64,000 bases of DNA, taken from the NCBI RefSeq assembly GCF_026309355.1, contig NZ_JAPJZK010000001.1, positions 4,484,501 to 4,548,500 of the forward strand, in the 5' to 3' direction. Under the pieces are notes generated by a model. It saw nothing but the letters and a program-made list of their open reading frames with translations, did not search any database and was not told the origin of the DNA. Every line of letters starts with the position of its first letter. Positions within the stretch are counted from its first letter, which is position 1. Source of the stretch: Spartinivicinus marinus (GTDB lineage Bacteria > Pseudomonadota > Gammaproteobacteria > Pseudomonadales > Zooshikellaceae). This document shows, one piece after another, positions 46,222 through 56,605 of this stretch. The position numbers and the translations under genes are program-made.

Positions 46222-46398
46222 ATGCAGGGTTTTTGTAGCTAGAGAATCCTAAAACCTTGAGTTTGTGATCTTTTAGCAGCTTGGTAAGTACTTCAGGTGT
46301 GCACTTGTGAACAATATCTAGTCGATGAAAAGAAAGTTTTTGCTCCTCTGGTGTGTGCTTATTGACAGAAGGCTTGGATGAGTAGTTGTCCTATTGTA
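46222..46398 (-). pseudogene. Possible C-terminal gene fragment
   Basis: About 58 codons are open on the minus strand between a TAG and a TAA. They have natural-looking composition (EEQKLSFHRLDIVHKCTP, then EVLTKLLKDHKLKVLGFSS) but no Met or alternative start with a ribosome-binding site. I do not recognise the family. It could be a remnant of a mobile-element or helical protein gene. Confidence 0.25.
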
Positions 46399-46568
46399 GT
46401 TATTACAGCTAGCCACGCTGAATAACTTTTATAACATTGTTAGCGCAGAATGCCTGCAAATTCACTGTAGTGGCTGTTACTACGATACAATTATTATGCT
46501 AAGGGCTTTTACGGGTTTTTTCGTCAGAGTAATGCTGTTCACTAAGGGGGGGTAAAAAGCGCTGTTAA

Positions 46569-46696
46569 TATACCCTTCGCGAATGATTTTTAGGGTTTGT
46601 TGTCGTCGCTCTTCACCCTAATCATTTATAAAAACATAAACTCATAGGGATTCATCGCTCGACGGCCTCCCCTAAAAACCATTCGCTTTGGCTATA
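46569..46696. mobile_element. MITE-like element, copy 2 (128 bp)
   Basis: The two ends are imperfect inverted repeats over 27 bp (22 matches): the left end reads TATACCCTTCGCGAATGATT, and the right end, on the other strand, TATAGCCAAAGCGAATGGTT; both continue TTTAGGG. The middle contains a 35-40 bp core shared with the copy at 8470-8650 in the opposite orientation. Ends in TATA suggest insertion at TA-rich sites. There is no coding capacity. Confidence 0.7.
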
Positions 46697-47072
46697 GATT
46701 GCCTATCTTGTAAACAAGAAATTAGCTATGCGTATTTTCCGAATTTTTAATGGGGTATAATCTTTAATTATAGATGCATAATAAAATGTCATCTGTTAAT
46801 TGTTCCACCATTCCTACGCTTAGTATATCCTTCTGCTTCTTTTCTTATTGGTCATATAAGACAGTTGTGTTCTGGCTTGTGAATGGCAACCTTGCCTAGT
46901 ATGTAGGGTACGCTTATAGAATAGGAGGAGCTGGTTATTTATTAGCCGGCGCACTACTAGGGTAATAGTTGCCATTAAATATTTTAGGTTATATTCACTA
47001 ATGGTACATGCGTGAAGTCGTTGCCTTATTATTTTCCGCGTGGACTACTAGTTATTTAGGTGAGTTATTAAG

Positions 47073-48431
47073 ATGGAAAAACAAACTGGTAGTTTTATAG
47101 CATTACTACCTATATTGCTATTTTTAGGCATATTTATTGGTAGCGGGGTCTATTACCACCAACAGGCGGTAGATTTTGCTTTTTATCAAATCAAAGCCCC
47201 AGTGGCTATTTTGCCTGCCATTATTTTAGCTTTTATCCTGGCTAAAGGGAAAGCTAATAGCAAAATTGAAACTTTTGTTAAAGGTGTGGGTGACCAAAAT
47301 ATAATCTTAATGTGCCTTGTATTTTTACTTGCAGGTGCATTTGCCAGCGTTACTAAATCCATTGGTGGTGTCGATGCAACCGTCAATATTGGGTTAAGCA
47401 TTATTCCTGCTAGCTTGTTACTGCCAGGTATTTTTATAATTTCAGCGTTTATTGCCACTGCGATGGGAACGTCCATGGGTACGATAGCAGCTGTAGCGCC
47501 TTTAGCGTTACAAGTGGCGGTAACAGCTGGGTTGCCTGAAGCAGTCTGTATTGGTGCTGTTATTGGCGGCGCTATGTTTGGTGATAATTTATCCGTTATT
47601 TCTGACACCACAATAGCGGCGACACGAACCCAAGGTTGTGATTTAAAAGATAAATTCAGAGAAAATATTAAAATTGCAGCACCTGCAGCCGTACTTACCA
47701 TTATTTTATTATTTGTGATGGGTGAGCCAGGTCAGGCGATAGAAGCTAAATCGGTGAATGGGTGGTTGGCTTTACCTTATCTTATCGTATTAGCCCTCGC
47801 AGTAATGGGGTTGAATGTACTGGCTGTCTTAATGATTGGTATTGCCGTATCAGGTGTTATGGGGATGCTGATTGCGCCTGATTATGGTTTAGAAACGCTT
47901 AGCAAAAACATTTATGCAGGTTATGAGGGAATGCTGGAAATTATGGTCCTGTCCATGTTGATTGGTGGGTTGGCCATGATTATGAAACAGCAAGGTGGCA
48001 TGCAGTGGGTTATTGATAAGATTACTCTGCTAGGCAGAAACTCTGCCAATAAAAGCCAAAAAGCCGGTGAAGCATCTGTTGGTTTATTAGCCGCAATCAG
48101 TGGAATATTTACTGCTAATAATACCATTGCGATTATTATTGCTGGGGGTGTAGCTAAAGATGTTAGCCAGCATTATGGCATTACCAGTAAACGAAGTGCC
48201 AGTTTGCTAGATATTTTTGCTTGTGTGGTGCAAGGCTTATTGCCTTATGGGGCGCAGATTTTATTGGCGGGATCAATTGCTGGGCTTTCTCCCTTGGCCT
48301 TGATCGGTAATGTTTATTATTGCTGGGTATTAGGTGGAGTGGCTATGTTGGTGATAGGGTTAGGCTTGTTTTCCAGTAAAACAGCTGCTACTCAGCCTGA
48401 GGCGTTAAAAGAGCAGCCTGCTTCTTCGTAA
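47073..48431 (+). CDS. NhaC-family Na+/H+ antiporter
   Basis: A 452-residue integral membrane protein with about 11-12 helices. The family block GGAMFGDNLSVISDTTIAAT lies near residue 163, and a second NNTIAIIIAGG block near 348. The first helix is residues 8-28 (IALLPILLFLGIFIGSGVYY). Members exchange sodium ions or organic anions for protons, and the actual ion is not certain. There is no clear ribosome-binding site beyond TGAG. It stands alone, convergent with the RND operon. Confidence 0.85.
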   Translation: MEKQTGSFIALLPILLFLGIFIGSGVYYHQQAVDFAFYQIKAPVAILPAIILAFILAKGKANSKIETFVKGVGDQNIILMCLVFLLAGAFASVTKSIGGVDATVNIGLSIIPASLLLPGIFIISAFIATAMGTSMGTIAAVAPLALQVAVTAGLPEAVCIGAVIGGAMFGDNLSVISDTTIAATRTQGCDLKDKFRENIKIAAPAAVLTIILLFVMGEPGQAIEAKSVNGWLALPYLIVLALAVMGLNVLAVLMIGIAVSGVMGMLIAPDYGLETLSKNIYAGYEGMLEIMVLSMLIGGLAMIMKQQGGMQWVIDKITLLGRNSANKSQKAGEASVGLLAAISGIFTANNTIAIIIAGGVAKDVSQHYGITSKRSASLLDIFACVVQGLLPYGAQILLAGSIAGLSPLALIGNVYYCWVLGGVAMLVIGLGLFSSKTAATQPEALKEQPASS

Positions 48432-48563
48432 CTTTCTTTTAGTAAGTCATTTTAGAGAAAGATACCTGCTATATGGCGGGTATCGATGTTGATTCTAAAA
48501 GCTAACCATAAACAGGCTTTTCCCCACGCTCTGTTAGCTTGTGAGTTAACTTCATTCATTCAA

Positions 48564-51500
48564 CTACTCACTTTTGATTTGTTTTTCTGAGACGCTTGAG
48601 TCTAAGGTATTTGCTTGCAATGCTGTTTCTAATTTACGGGCAGTATCGCCTGGTGCCCCTGTATATCTTGCTAGCAAATGATAGGCAACAGGGATGACGA
48701 ATAGAGTAAATACGGTGGCAACCGTTACCCCAAAAAATAAGGTAATCCCCAACACTTGTCGGGTTTCAGCCCCTGCACCAAAAGATATAATCAATGGAAT
48801 TGAGCCTGCTGTTGTGGTAATGCTGGTCATTATAATTGGTCGTAATCGTACTTGTGCTGCTTCGGTAATGGCTTCTTTTATTGTTGCCCCTTGGTCTCGC
48901 ATTTGGTTAGCAAACTCCACAATAAGAATACCATTTTTTGCAGCCAGGCCAATTAACATGATTAAACCGACTTGGCTGTAAAGGTTGAGCGTATTGTCGG
49001 TTAGTATTAGCCCAATTAATCCACCGGCAATAGCCAATGGTACAGTAAGGGTGATGATAAAAGGGGTAATATAGCTTTCGAATTGAGCCGCCAGCACTAA
49101 AAACATGACTAAAATACCTAACCCAAAGGTGAAATAACTGGCACCGGCAGAGTTTTTATAATCCAATGATTGGCCTTTGTAATCAAAAACAGCGCTATCA
49201 GGCAGATGTTTTCTAACTAGATTTTCCAGATAGGAGAGAGCTTCCCCCAACAATAAATGGTCTTCTAAATTAGCATCAATAGTAATAGCGCGAGTGCGGT
49301 TGTAGCGATTTAAGGTTTTCGATCCTGCATATTCTTCCAGTTTAACTAGGTTTGAAAGAGGAATCAGCTGGCCGGATCGTTCAGATCTCACATAGATATT
49401 AGTTAAGTCATTAGGACTATTCTGCTGGTCGCGCTTGCCTTCAACCAGTACATCATATTCTTCGCCATCTTCTATATAAGTAGTCACACGTCGTGATGCG
49501 AGCATACTTTCCAAGGTGTGGCCAATATTTTGAATGGAAACGCCCAGCTCTGCTGCTCGGTTGTAATTAATCATAACATGGATTTGTGGGCTGGTTTCTT
49601 TATAATCACTATCAAGGCCAGTAAACCCAGGGTTATTTTTGTTAATTTCAGTAAATAGAATGTTGCGCCATTTGGCGAGTTCTTCGTAAGTACCACCGCC
49701 AATGACAAATTGAATGGGTTTTGCTGTGCGGCTTCTGATGCCTTGTCGCATGATAGGGTAAATTTTTACGCCTGCAAGATCGGCTGTGTTTTTACGCATT
49801 TCTGCCATTATTTTCCAGGCTGAACGGCGTTTGCTCCATTCACTAAGTACCATAATTACTATACCTGAATTAAAACTACCTCTTGGAGTACGTACTAATA
49901 TTCTTTGAGCTTCACCTTTTTCTGCCAAAGGCATCAAGCGTCGTTCAAGTTCATCCATATACTGCTTCATATATGCATAAGTAGCGCCTTCAGGGCCGTT
50001 GACTAAGATAAAAAATGCCCCGCGATCTTCTTTAGGTACGTATTCGGTAGGAATTTTATTAGCTAAAAATACAGACAATGTAATCATTAAAATAAACAAT
50101 GAAATGACTATATAGGGTTTTTTGAGACAGGTTAGTACCCAATGTTTATAGTGTTTTTTAAACCAATTAAAAAAACTATCAACTTTTTTAACCAGGAAAA
50201 AGGAGCCATTTGTAGGTTTTAATACCATTGATGCTAAAACGGGGGACAGGGTGAGGGCAACTAAGCTGGAAAAAATTACAGCAGCACTCATCGTAACCGC
50301 GAATTCTGAAAATAAACGACCTATGTCTCCTTCTAATACGGTAATAGGCGCGAAGACTGCAACCAAAACTAGTGTAGTAGCAATAACCGCAAAACCCACT
50401 TGACGAGTGCCTCTAAAAGCGGCAACTAAAGCCGGTTCACTATATTCTTCCATGCGACGGTGAATATTTTCTAACACGACAATAGCATCATCAACCACTA
50501 AGCCAATTGCCAATACTAAAGCGAGTAAGGTCAATAAATTGACCGTAAAACCCATTATCATCAGCACAATAAATGTAGCAATTAATGAAATAGGGACAGT
50601 GACCGCAGGTACCAACATGGCACGTACACTGCCTAAAAATAAATAAATGGTAAAAATAACCAAGGACATAGCAATAGTAAGGGTTTTATAAACTTCGTTA
50701 ATTGCTTCTTCAATAAATACGGAAGAATCATAACTTTGATGAATGTACATGCCATCTGGTAAATCTTTATTGATCCGATCTGCTTGTAATGTTGCCGCAC
50801 GGGCGACTTCAATAGTATTGGCGGTGGATTGTTTGGTGATGCCGATGCCTACCATACTTTCCCCATTACCACGAAATAGGGTGCGATATTCGGTGGTGCC
50901 TTTTTCTACTGTCGCCACATCACCTAATCTAACCAAGTAACCATCAGTACCGCGGGATAATACTAACTGTTTAAAGTCTTCTGGCTTAAGAAAAAGCCGT
51001 TTTACCCTTACGGTAAACTCTTGGTTAATTGACTCAATGTTGCCAGCAGGTAATTCTACATTTTCTGAGCGCAGTGCTTTTTCTACATCACTTACCGTCA
51101 AGTTGTGAGCAGCCAGTTTGGCACGATCAATCCAAATGCGCATAGCAAAACTCTGGCCACCACCAACACGTACCCGTGCAACACCTTTGAGAATAGAAAA
51201 ACGGTCTACTAGATAGCGCTCAGCATAATCAGTTAACTCAGGTACTGACAGGCGATCACTGGTTAAATTAAGCCACATAATCACATCTTCGTTAGAATCA
51301 ACCTTTTGTACATCAGGAAGTTCGGCTTCTTGAGGAATGTCATCTAAGATACGTGATACTCTGTCTCGTACATCATTAGCAGCTGCATCAATATCTCGGG
51401 TTAAGCTAAATTCAATATTGATTTGTGATCGACCATCAGAGCTATCTGATTCGATGTATTTAATGCCTGCTAAACCAGAAATACGATCTTCAATTAATTG

Positions 51501-51692
51501 GGTAATTCGGGTTTCTACGACATTAGCGGCAGCCCCTGGATAGCGAGTATCAATTGATACAATTGGCGAGTCGATATCTGGGTACTCTCGTAATGGCAGT
51601 CGTTCAAAGGCAATGATGCCAAATGCAATCAGCAGGATAGAAATAACTGAAGCAAAAACAGGTCGTTTAATACAAATATCAGATAGGAACAT
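48564..51692 (-). CDS. RND efflux transporter permease (HAE1 type)
   Basis: A 1042-residue inner-membrane pump with the normal RND layout of 12 helices and two large periplasmic loops. The N-terminus is MFLSDICIKRPVFASVISIL. The proton-relay aspartates are in GLVVDDAIVVLENIHRRMEE near residue 400. The signature SGLAGIKYIESDSSDGRSQI lies near residue 74. It extrudes drugs or other amphiphiles together with the adaptor encoded just upstream (8-bp gap) and an outer-membrane channel that is not in this window. The sequence resembles the MdtC/MuxB and VexF-like groups more than AcrB, but the drug set is not readable. Confidence 0.93.
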   Translation of the reverse strand: MFLSDICIKRPVFASVISILLIAFGIIAFERLPLREYPDIDSPIVSIDTRYPGAAANVVETRITQLIEDRISGLAGIKYIESDSSDGRSQINIEFSLTRDIDAAANDVRDRVSRILDDIPQEAELPDVQKVDSNEDVIMWLNLTSDRLSVPELTDYAERYLVDRFSILKGVARVRVGGGQSFAMRIWIDRAKLAAHNLTVSDVEKALRSENVELPAGNIESINQEFTVRVKRLFLKPEDFKQLVLSRGTDGYLVRLGDVATVEKGTTEYRTLFRGNGESMVGIGITKQSTANTIEVARAATLQADRINKDLPDGMYIHQSYDSSVFIEEAINEVYKTLTIAMSLVIFTIYLFLGSVRAMLVPAVTVPISLIATFIVLMIMGFTVNLLTLLALVLAIGLVVDDAIVVLENIHRRMEEYSEPALVAAFRGTRQVGFAVIATTLVLVAVFAPITVLEGDIGRLFSEFAVTMSAAVIFSSLVALTLSPVLASMVLKPTNGSFFLVKKVDSFFNWFKKHYKHWVLTCLKKPYIVISLFILMITLSVFLANKIPTEYVPKEDRGAFFILVNGPEGATYAYMKQYMDELERRLMPLAEKGEAQRILVRTPRGSFNSGIVIMVLSEWSKRRSAWKIMAEMRKNTADLAGVKIYPIMRQGIRSRTAKPIQFVIGGGTYEELAKWRNILFTEINKNNPGFTGLDSDYKETSPQIHVMINYNRAAELGVSIQNIGHTLESMLASRRVTTYIEDGEEYDVLVEGKRDQQNSPNDLTNIYVRSERSGQLIPLSNLVKLEEYAGSKTLNRYNRTRAITIDANLEDHLLLGEALSYLENLVRKHLPDSAVFDYKGQSLDYKNSAGASYFTFGLGILVMFLVLAAQFESYITPFIITLTVPLAIAGGLIGLILTDNTLNLYSQVGLIMLIGLAAKNGILIVEFANQMRDQGATIKEAITEAAQVRLRPIIMTSITTTAGSIPLIISFGAGAETRQVLGITLFFGVTVATVFTLFVIPVAYHLLARYTGAPGDTARKLETALQANTLDSSVSEKQIKSE

Positions 51693-51700
51693 GATTTAGG

Positions 51701-52840
51701 TTACTCTTGTTTATCTGATGATTTAAGCTGATGGACGGGACGGTATGGTTGAGTAGATGATTGATTAGGAGGCAGCTGTTGTAAAAGGTCAGTGATAGAT
51801 TGATTAGCCTTCGTTCGCTGCTTAGCCAATATTTTTACTGGACTACCATTATTTAACCGCATTAGGCCGTGAGTGACGACTATTTCTCCGGGTTGCAGCC
51901 CGCGTTGTACAACAATAGCGCCTGGCCGTCGGGGACCAGTGGTTAATTTGCGCTTTTCAACGGTTGGTGGCGTAGTGGTTGTATTCACGACAAAAGCGTA
52001 TTTATTAAAACCCTCTTGCACTAGAGCCTCTTCTGGCAACATTAAACTTTCTTTAACAGGCTTGCGTAGTTCAACCAACATTAACATACCAGGTTTTAGT
52101 CGTTGTTGCTGATTGGGTAATATCGCGCGCACAATGATGGAGCGGGTGATAGGGTTGATGCGAGAGTCAATGCTGGTAATCTTTCCTTGAAAAATATTGT
52201 CATTCACTTCTCTTGATTTGGTTGTGATCTCAAGACCAGGTTTTAAGGTGCCTAAAAATATTGCAGGTACAGTAATATCTAATTTCATTACACTATCGTC
52301 ATCAAGTGTAGTAATTGGATCACCTGGTGTTACCAGTGATCCGGCACTGATATTACGTAACCCCACCACACCATTAAAAGGTGCAATAATTAGTCGATCG
52401 GCTAGTCGGGATTGGGTTGCAAAAAACTTAGCCTGGGCAGTTTCATATGTTACTCGTCGTTGATCTAATAGTGATTTAGAGGCTAAGTTAGATTTCACTA
52501 ACGATTGGACACGTTCATACTGCCGTTTGGATTCTTCCAAAGTAGAGCGAGCCTCTTCTAGTTGAGCATGTTCTTCAGTACTGGTCATTTCAACTAAGAC
52601 ATCACCTTTTTTAACTCGTTGGTTGTCATTAAAATGAATAGCAGTAATTGTTTCAGTAACAGTAGAAGATAATGTGACTGCCTCATTAGCTCTGAGGGTG
52701 CCTAATGCTTCAATTTTTTCAACAAAAGGTTCTAGTTGTACTGGTTTTGTAAAGACCGGAATAGGCGCAGAGTTAACATTTACTTTAAAGAAAAATAACA
52801 AACTCGTAATAACTATGTTGAATACTGCTTTATAAAGCAT
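51701..52840 (-). CDS. RND efflux periplasmic adaptor (membrane fusion protein)
   Basis: A protein of about 379 residues. The start at the ATG complementary to 52838-52840 has AGGGA upstream and puts the hydrophobic segment (VFNIVITSLLFFFKVNVNSA) at the very N-terminus. The longest frame begins at 52873. The domains are barrel-sandwich (VVEMTSTEEHAQ region), an alpha-helical hairpin of coiled coil (about 75-130), and a beta-barrel (LKPGLEITTKSREV). It bridges the pump and the outer-membrane channel. The stop is 8 bp before the permease start, so it is one operon. No outer-membrane factor follows. Confidence 0.9.
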   Translation of the reverse strand: MLYKAVFNIVITSLLFFFKVNVNSAPIPVFTKPVQLEPFVEKIEALGTLRANEAVTLSSTVTETITAIHFNDNQRVKKGDVLVEMTSTEEHAQLEEARSTLEESKRQYERVQSLVKSNLASKSLLDQRRVTYETAQAKFFATQSRLADRLIIAPFNGVVGLRNISAGSLVTPGDPITTLDDDSVMKLDITVPAIFLGTLKPGLEITTKSREVNDNIFQGKITSIDSRINPITRSIIVRAILPNQQQRLKPGMLMLVELRKPVKESLMLPEEALVQEGFNKYAFVVNTTTTPPTVEKRKLTTGPRRPGAIVVQRGLQPGEIVVTHGLMRLNNGSPVKILAKQRTKANQSITDLLQQLPPNQSSTQPYRPVHQLKSSDKQE

Positions 52841-53267
52841 AGAGAGGTATCCCTGGTTTACCTGAAGGCTCATCTGCTTGCACAGAGGCCGTAATCATTA
52901 GAGGTGCCCTAAATAGAGAATAGATGAACAAAAGCTAGGAATAAACAAGTAGTTGACACATAAATATACGCCATGAAAAGGGTATAAGCTAACAATGTTG
53001 CATCAACGATGAGTTGTAAAGGCGGTTGTATCAAATCAAGGCCTTTATACTACAAGAAGCAAAGATAACGACATTGTAGCATTAATTACGACAGTAGCAG
53101 TTGATTAAATTATAAAATACAGCAACACTATAACTATTTTATCGGAATTATACGAAGGCCATCTAATATTATGGCGTTGGGTAAACTTTTACTCAGCTTT
53201 GTAAATTTATTTGTGATATCAGTGTAATGTTTAATCACAGTGGTCTTTTGTAGTAAGGAGACAGTAA
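52841..53267. other. Divergent spacer between the RND and pgs operons
   Basis: A 427-bp AT-rich region that should contain promoters for both operons. It holds TGTGAT and ATCACA arms near 53212-53239, but they are 16 bp apart, wider than a CRP site. No other clear motif is seen. Confidence 0.35.
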
Positions 53268-55313
53268 ATGAAGAGTGAATGGCTAATCCTATTATTTATA
53301 ATTGCTGAGTCAGTTAGTGCTAGTCATTTAATTTCGGGAAAAATTATTAATGAACAGGGAGAGGGCATTCAAAGTAAGGTCCAGGTGAATGATTACTTCT
53401 TGGAAACATCAAAAAATGGAAAATATAGCGCGACAGTGCCAGTAAATAGTATATATAAAGTACTAGTTTCAGCTAAAGGCTACTATCCCTCGCTACACTA
53501 TTTCTCTAAAACTGATATTTCAAAAGGAACAATACCTGATATTGAGCTGGTTGCTCGTAAAAAGGGGAGAGCACTACTGCTATTTACAGGAGATGTGATG
53601 ATGGGAAGACGCTTTTTAACCCCTGCGGACCCTGGAACGGCAATAATACACTCTACAGCTGCTTATGAAGACAGTAAGAAAATTTTATCTACTATTAAAC
53701 CCTATTTAGAAATAGCTGATTATACCAGTGTTAACCTGGAGTCACCCATAATAAAGAATGAGCCTGAAATAAAAAGTATTAAGCCTTATACCTTTTATAG
53801 TCGGCCAGAAAGTTTAAAAGCATTGAAGTGGGCAGGCGTTGATTTTGTTAACCTTGGTAATAATCATATTTATGACTATTTGGATATCGGCTTAACAAGT
53901 ACCCTGGAAGCCATTAATAAACTCTCGTTTGACTATGTAGGGGCTGGGTTAAATGATAAGTTGGCACTATCACCTAAATATTTAGATATAAACAAACAGA
54001 ATTTTGCATTTACAGGATTTGTGGGGTGGCCAGGAAAAGTCACCCCAAATCAAGTAGCTTCTTTTGATAAAGGAGGGGCTGCTTGGGGCAATGAAAACAA
54101 TATAGTCGATACATTTAGAAAGTTAGCTGATCATCAAGGCCCTTCCATTATTCAATACCATGGTAGTCGTGAATATGGTGAGAACCCTGATGAGAGTACG
54201 AAATTACGATTACAATTAGCGATTGATCAAGGAGCTGATTTAGCTATTGGTCATCATCCTCATGTTATTCAAGGGTTTGACCTATATAAAGGGAAACTAG
54301 TAGCCTATTCATTAGGGAATTTTATTTTTGATCAGTATCATTATGGTACCCAGGCGTCTATGATTTTGTATGTGTGGATGGATGGAGAGTCATTTCATCG
54401 AGCTGAAGTTGTTCCTATTTATATTGATAAATATCAGCCTAAGCCAGCAATATCTGATATTAACCACTATGTGCTGAATCGAGTAAGATATTTGTCTGCA
54501 GTTAATGAAGTGTATATTTATAAATCGGGGGCTCATGGAGTGATTACAGCCAGACAAGATGAACTGATTACGACAGTATCAAAACGCACCATACAAAATA
54601 ACAATGGTAGCCACCTTTTCTTAAGATTTTCTAAAGAAACTGATGGGCTTACATACCTTAGTCAATTGTCTTCAGCTGGAGTAATGCAGGTTAATCAAGG
54701 TAATATTTTATTGCCTTTGGATAGCTTTGAATGGATTGATCATGATAAATCCACTCAAAATCATTGGAAGGCCATTGATGGAGACCTTATTATTTCACCA
54801 CAAGCAGCTAAACATGGACAGTTTGGTATCGTTGTCAAATCTAATCAACCTCAAATACAGCTGATACGGAAAGTAAGAATTTATAAGGATAATGGCAGTA
54901 TTTCGTTGAATGCTTGGGTAAAGCCACAACATTCAGGGAAGCTACAATTTTCCATTGATTACGATGAGATGAATGGTACTGTAGTTAAGGAAAGAAAGAG
55001 GCAAACCCTATCTTCCGTAGGGATAAAGGCAAATCAGTGGCAACAAGTGTCATTTGAATTTAATCCACCAGCGTATAAAAATCGAGGTTTTTCGGCTAAC
55101 CTTAGTTTTTTTCCAGAATCAAATGAGTCAATAACTGAAATGATGTTAGACGATATTTATTTTACTAATTGGATAAAAAATGAATACATAGGCCATGATA
55201 TTCTCTTAGAGACTGGCAGCTCTTATATAGACACTATTAAGCTATTATCGTTAAAAACGCCAAATAAAATAAATGCAGTTTATAAGACAATTAAGAGAAG
55301 ATATACTATGTGA
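53268..55313 (+). CDS. pgsA: Poly-gamma-glutamate synthesis protein PgsA/CapA, with extra domains
   Basis: A 681-residue exported protein with a strong ribosome-binding site (AAGGAG, nine bases before the ATG) and a signal peptide to about residue 19. Residues 20-95 form a carboxypeptidase-regulatory-like beta domain. The CapA metallophosphatase-fold domain spans about 102-400, with GDVMMGRRF (108-116), NLGNNHIYD (196-204) and GHHPHVIQGF (328-337). The C-terminal ~250 residues add a beta-sandwich (carbohydrate-binding-like), which makes it longer than the usual 350-400 residue CapA. PgsA acts in export or tethering of poly-gamma-glutamate. It is first in the pgsA-B-C-W operon. Confidence 0.88.
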   Translation: MKSEWLILLFIIAESVSASHLISGKIINEQGEGIQSKVQVNDYFLETSKNGKYSATVPVNSIYKVLVSAKGYYPSLHYFSKTDISKGTIPDIELVARKKGRALLLFTGDVMMGRRFLTPADPGTAIIHSTAAYEDSKKILSTIKPYLEIADYTSVNLESPIIKNEPEIKSIKPYTFYSRPESLKALKWAGVDFVNLGNNHIYDYLDIGLTSTLEAINKLSFDYVGAGLNDKLALSPKYLDINKQNFAFTGFVGWPGKVTPNQVASFDKGGAAWGNENNIVDTFRKLADHQGPSIIQYHGSREYGENPDESTKLRLQLAIDQGADLAIGHHPHVIQGFDLYKGKLVAYSLGNFIFDQYHYGTQASMILYVWMDGESFHRAEVVPIYIDKYQPKPAISDINHYVLNRVRYLSAVNEVYIYKSGAHGVITARQDELITTVSKRTIQNNNGSHLFLRFSKETDGLTYLSQLSSAGVMQVNQGNILLPLDSFEWIDHDKSTQNHWKAIDGDLIISPQAAKHGQFGIVVKSNQPQIQLIRKVRIYKDNGSISLNAWVKPQHSGKLQFSIDYDEMNGTVVKERKRQTLSSVGIKANQWQQVSFEFNPPAYKNRGFSANLSFFPESNESITEMMLDDIYFTNWIKNEYIGHDILLETGSSYIDTIKLLSLKTPNKINAVYKTIKRRYTM

Positions 55314-55383
55314 CTTAGTTGGGTAAATGACCTTATGTTGTAGATGAATTCTTAACAGAGTAACGAATAGTTGAGCTTTGTAA

Positions 55384-56604
55384 ATGGATATTATCGTTAT
55401 AATGATATTATTGCTTTTTCTTATTGCTATCACTTATCTGGAGCGACGAAAGCATAATCGTTATCTTCAAAGTATTCCTATTCGAATTCATATCAATGGT
55501 ACCCGAGGTAAGTCATCGGTAGCTCGATTGATTGCTGCGGGATTACGTCAGGCGGGCTTGAAAACATTATGTAAAACAACTGGCTCAGAAGCGAAGCTCG
55601 TGTTAGGGAATAAAGATGAGATTACGATTAAAAGGGGCTGTATTCCAAATATAATTGAGCAGTGTAAAGTAGTTGAGTTTGCAGAAAGCTATCGAGCAGA
55701 TGTATTAATAGTAGAGTGTATGGCATTAAAGCCTGAGTTGCAGGCTTATTCTGAGCTTTCATTAGTTAAGTCAACCCATGGGGTAATTACCAATAGTGGT
55801 CCTGATCATTTGGATGTGATGGGGCCAACAGAACGAGATGTGGCAAAAGCATTAGCGGGTACAGTACCTGTTAACGGAAAGCTGTATACCAATGAGAAAA
55901 AATATTTAAATATATTTAAAAAGGCAGCAGCTGACCGTAACTCTCAGCTAGTTGCACTTATTGCTTCAAATAGTATTAGTTCTGCAGATATGAATGGCTT
56001 CAGCTATATAGAACATCAAGAGAATGTAGCGCTGGCATTGAGTGTGTGTCGAGATTTAGGAGTGGATCGCCAAACGGCTTTACAGGGAATGTGGCAGTCA
56101 ACGCCTGATCTAGGCGCAATGGATATTAAACAGTTAACCTGGCAAGAAACACAATTAATTTTAGTGAATGCTTTTGCTGCAAATGATCCATTATCTTCTA
56201 AGCTTTGTTGGGAACAGGCTTTAGAACGACTAGTAGATAATAGTCATAAAATTATGCTGGTTAACTGTCGTGCAGATCGTCGAGAGCGCTCTATCCAGCT
56301 TGGTAAAATGTGCGCTTCGCTGACTGATATAGATAAACTGTTTGTATTGGGAACTGGTAGGCAGGCATTTATCAAAACGGCTATGCAACATGGGGTAGCA
56401 GCTGAATTGATTGAGGTACCTATTGATCAAACATCTAAGTCACTAGTAGAACAATTTACCCTGTTAGGTGGGCACAAGTTGTTAGTGGTGGGGATTGGTA
56501 ATATTAAAGGGGTTGCAGCTGATTTATTAGCTTTTTTTTCTCGCCGGTCTTCTTCTTCTTCATCTTCTAATATTGTCGACGTTCTAGAGGTTAATTTTGG
56601 TTAG
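55384..56604 (+). CDS. pgsB: Poly-gamma-glutamate synthase PgsB/CapB (Mur-ligase-like)
   Basis: A 406-residue enzyme with an N-terminal helix (residues 2-19) and a Mur-ligase-like ATP domain. The P-loop is HINGTRGKSSVARL (G39 to S44). EMuch of the middle follows CapB: VIVECMALKPELQ, GVITNSGPDHLDVMGPT and LVNAFAANDP. It links glutamate through the gamma-carboxylate, using ATP, at the inner membrane. It is 70 bp after pgsA and one base before pgsC. The length matches the family. A Ser-rich tract (SRRSSSSSSSN) near the C-terminus is unusual. Confidence 0.92.
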   Translation: MDIIVIMILLLFLIAITYLERRKHNRYLQSIPIRIHINGTRGKSSVARLIAAGLRQAGLKTLCKTTGSEAKLVLGNKDEITIKRGCIPNIIEQCKVVEFAESYRADVLIVECMALKPELQAYSELSLVKSTHGVITNSGPDHLDVMGPTERDVAKALAGTVPVNGKLYTNEKKYLNIFKKAAADRNSQLVALIASNSISSADMNGFSYIEHQENVALALSVCRDLGVDRQTALQGMWQSTPDLGAMDIKQLTWQETQLILVNAFAANDPLSSKLCWEQALERLVDNSHKIMLVNCRADRRERSIQLGKMCASLTDIDKLFVLGTGRQAFIKTAMQHGVAAELIEVPIDQTSKSLVEQFTLLGGHKLLVVGIGNIKGVAADLLAFFSRRSSSSSSSNIVDVLEVNFG

Positions 56605-56605
56605 T

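Larger units (their letters stand above)
45798..47072. other. 1.27 kb gene-poor spacer
   Basis: It holds a MITE-like element (46569-46696), a hairpin (46158-46183) and a protein-like fragment on the minus strand (46222-46398), each listed separately. I see no intact gene. The last ~370 bp before the NhaC gene (46700-47072) should contain its promoter, but no clear hexamers stand out. Confidence 0.5.

Noticed and set aside
46700-47072. Possible riboswitch before the NhaC antiporter
   Set aside because: I could not find conserved riboswitch core motifs or a terminator/antiterminator pair.
53212-53239. TGTGAT...ATCACA as a CRP site before pgsA
   Set aside because: The arms are 16 bp apart, whereas a CRP site needs about 6 bp.
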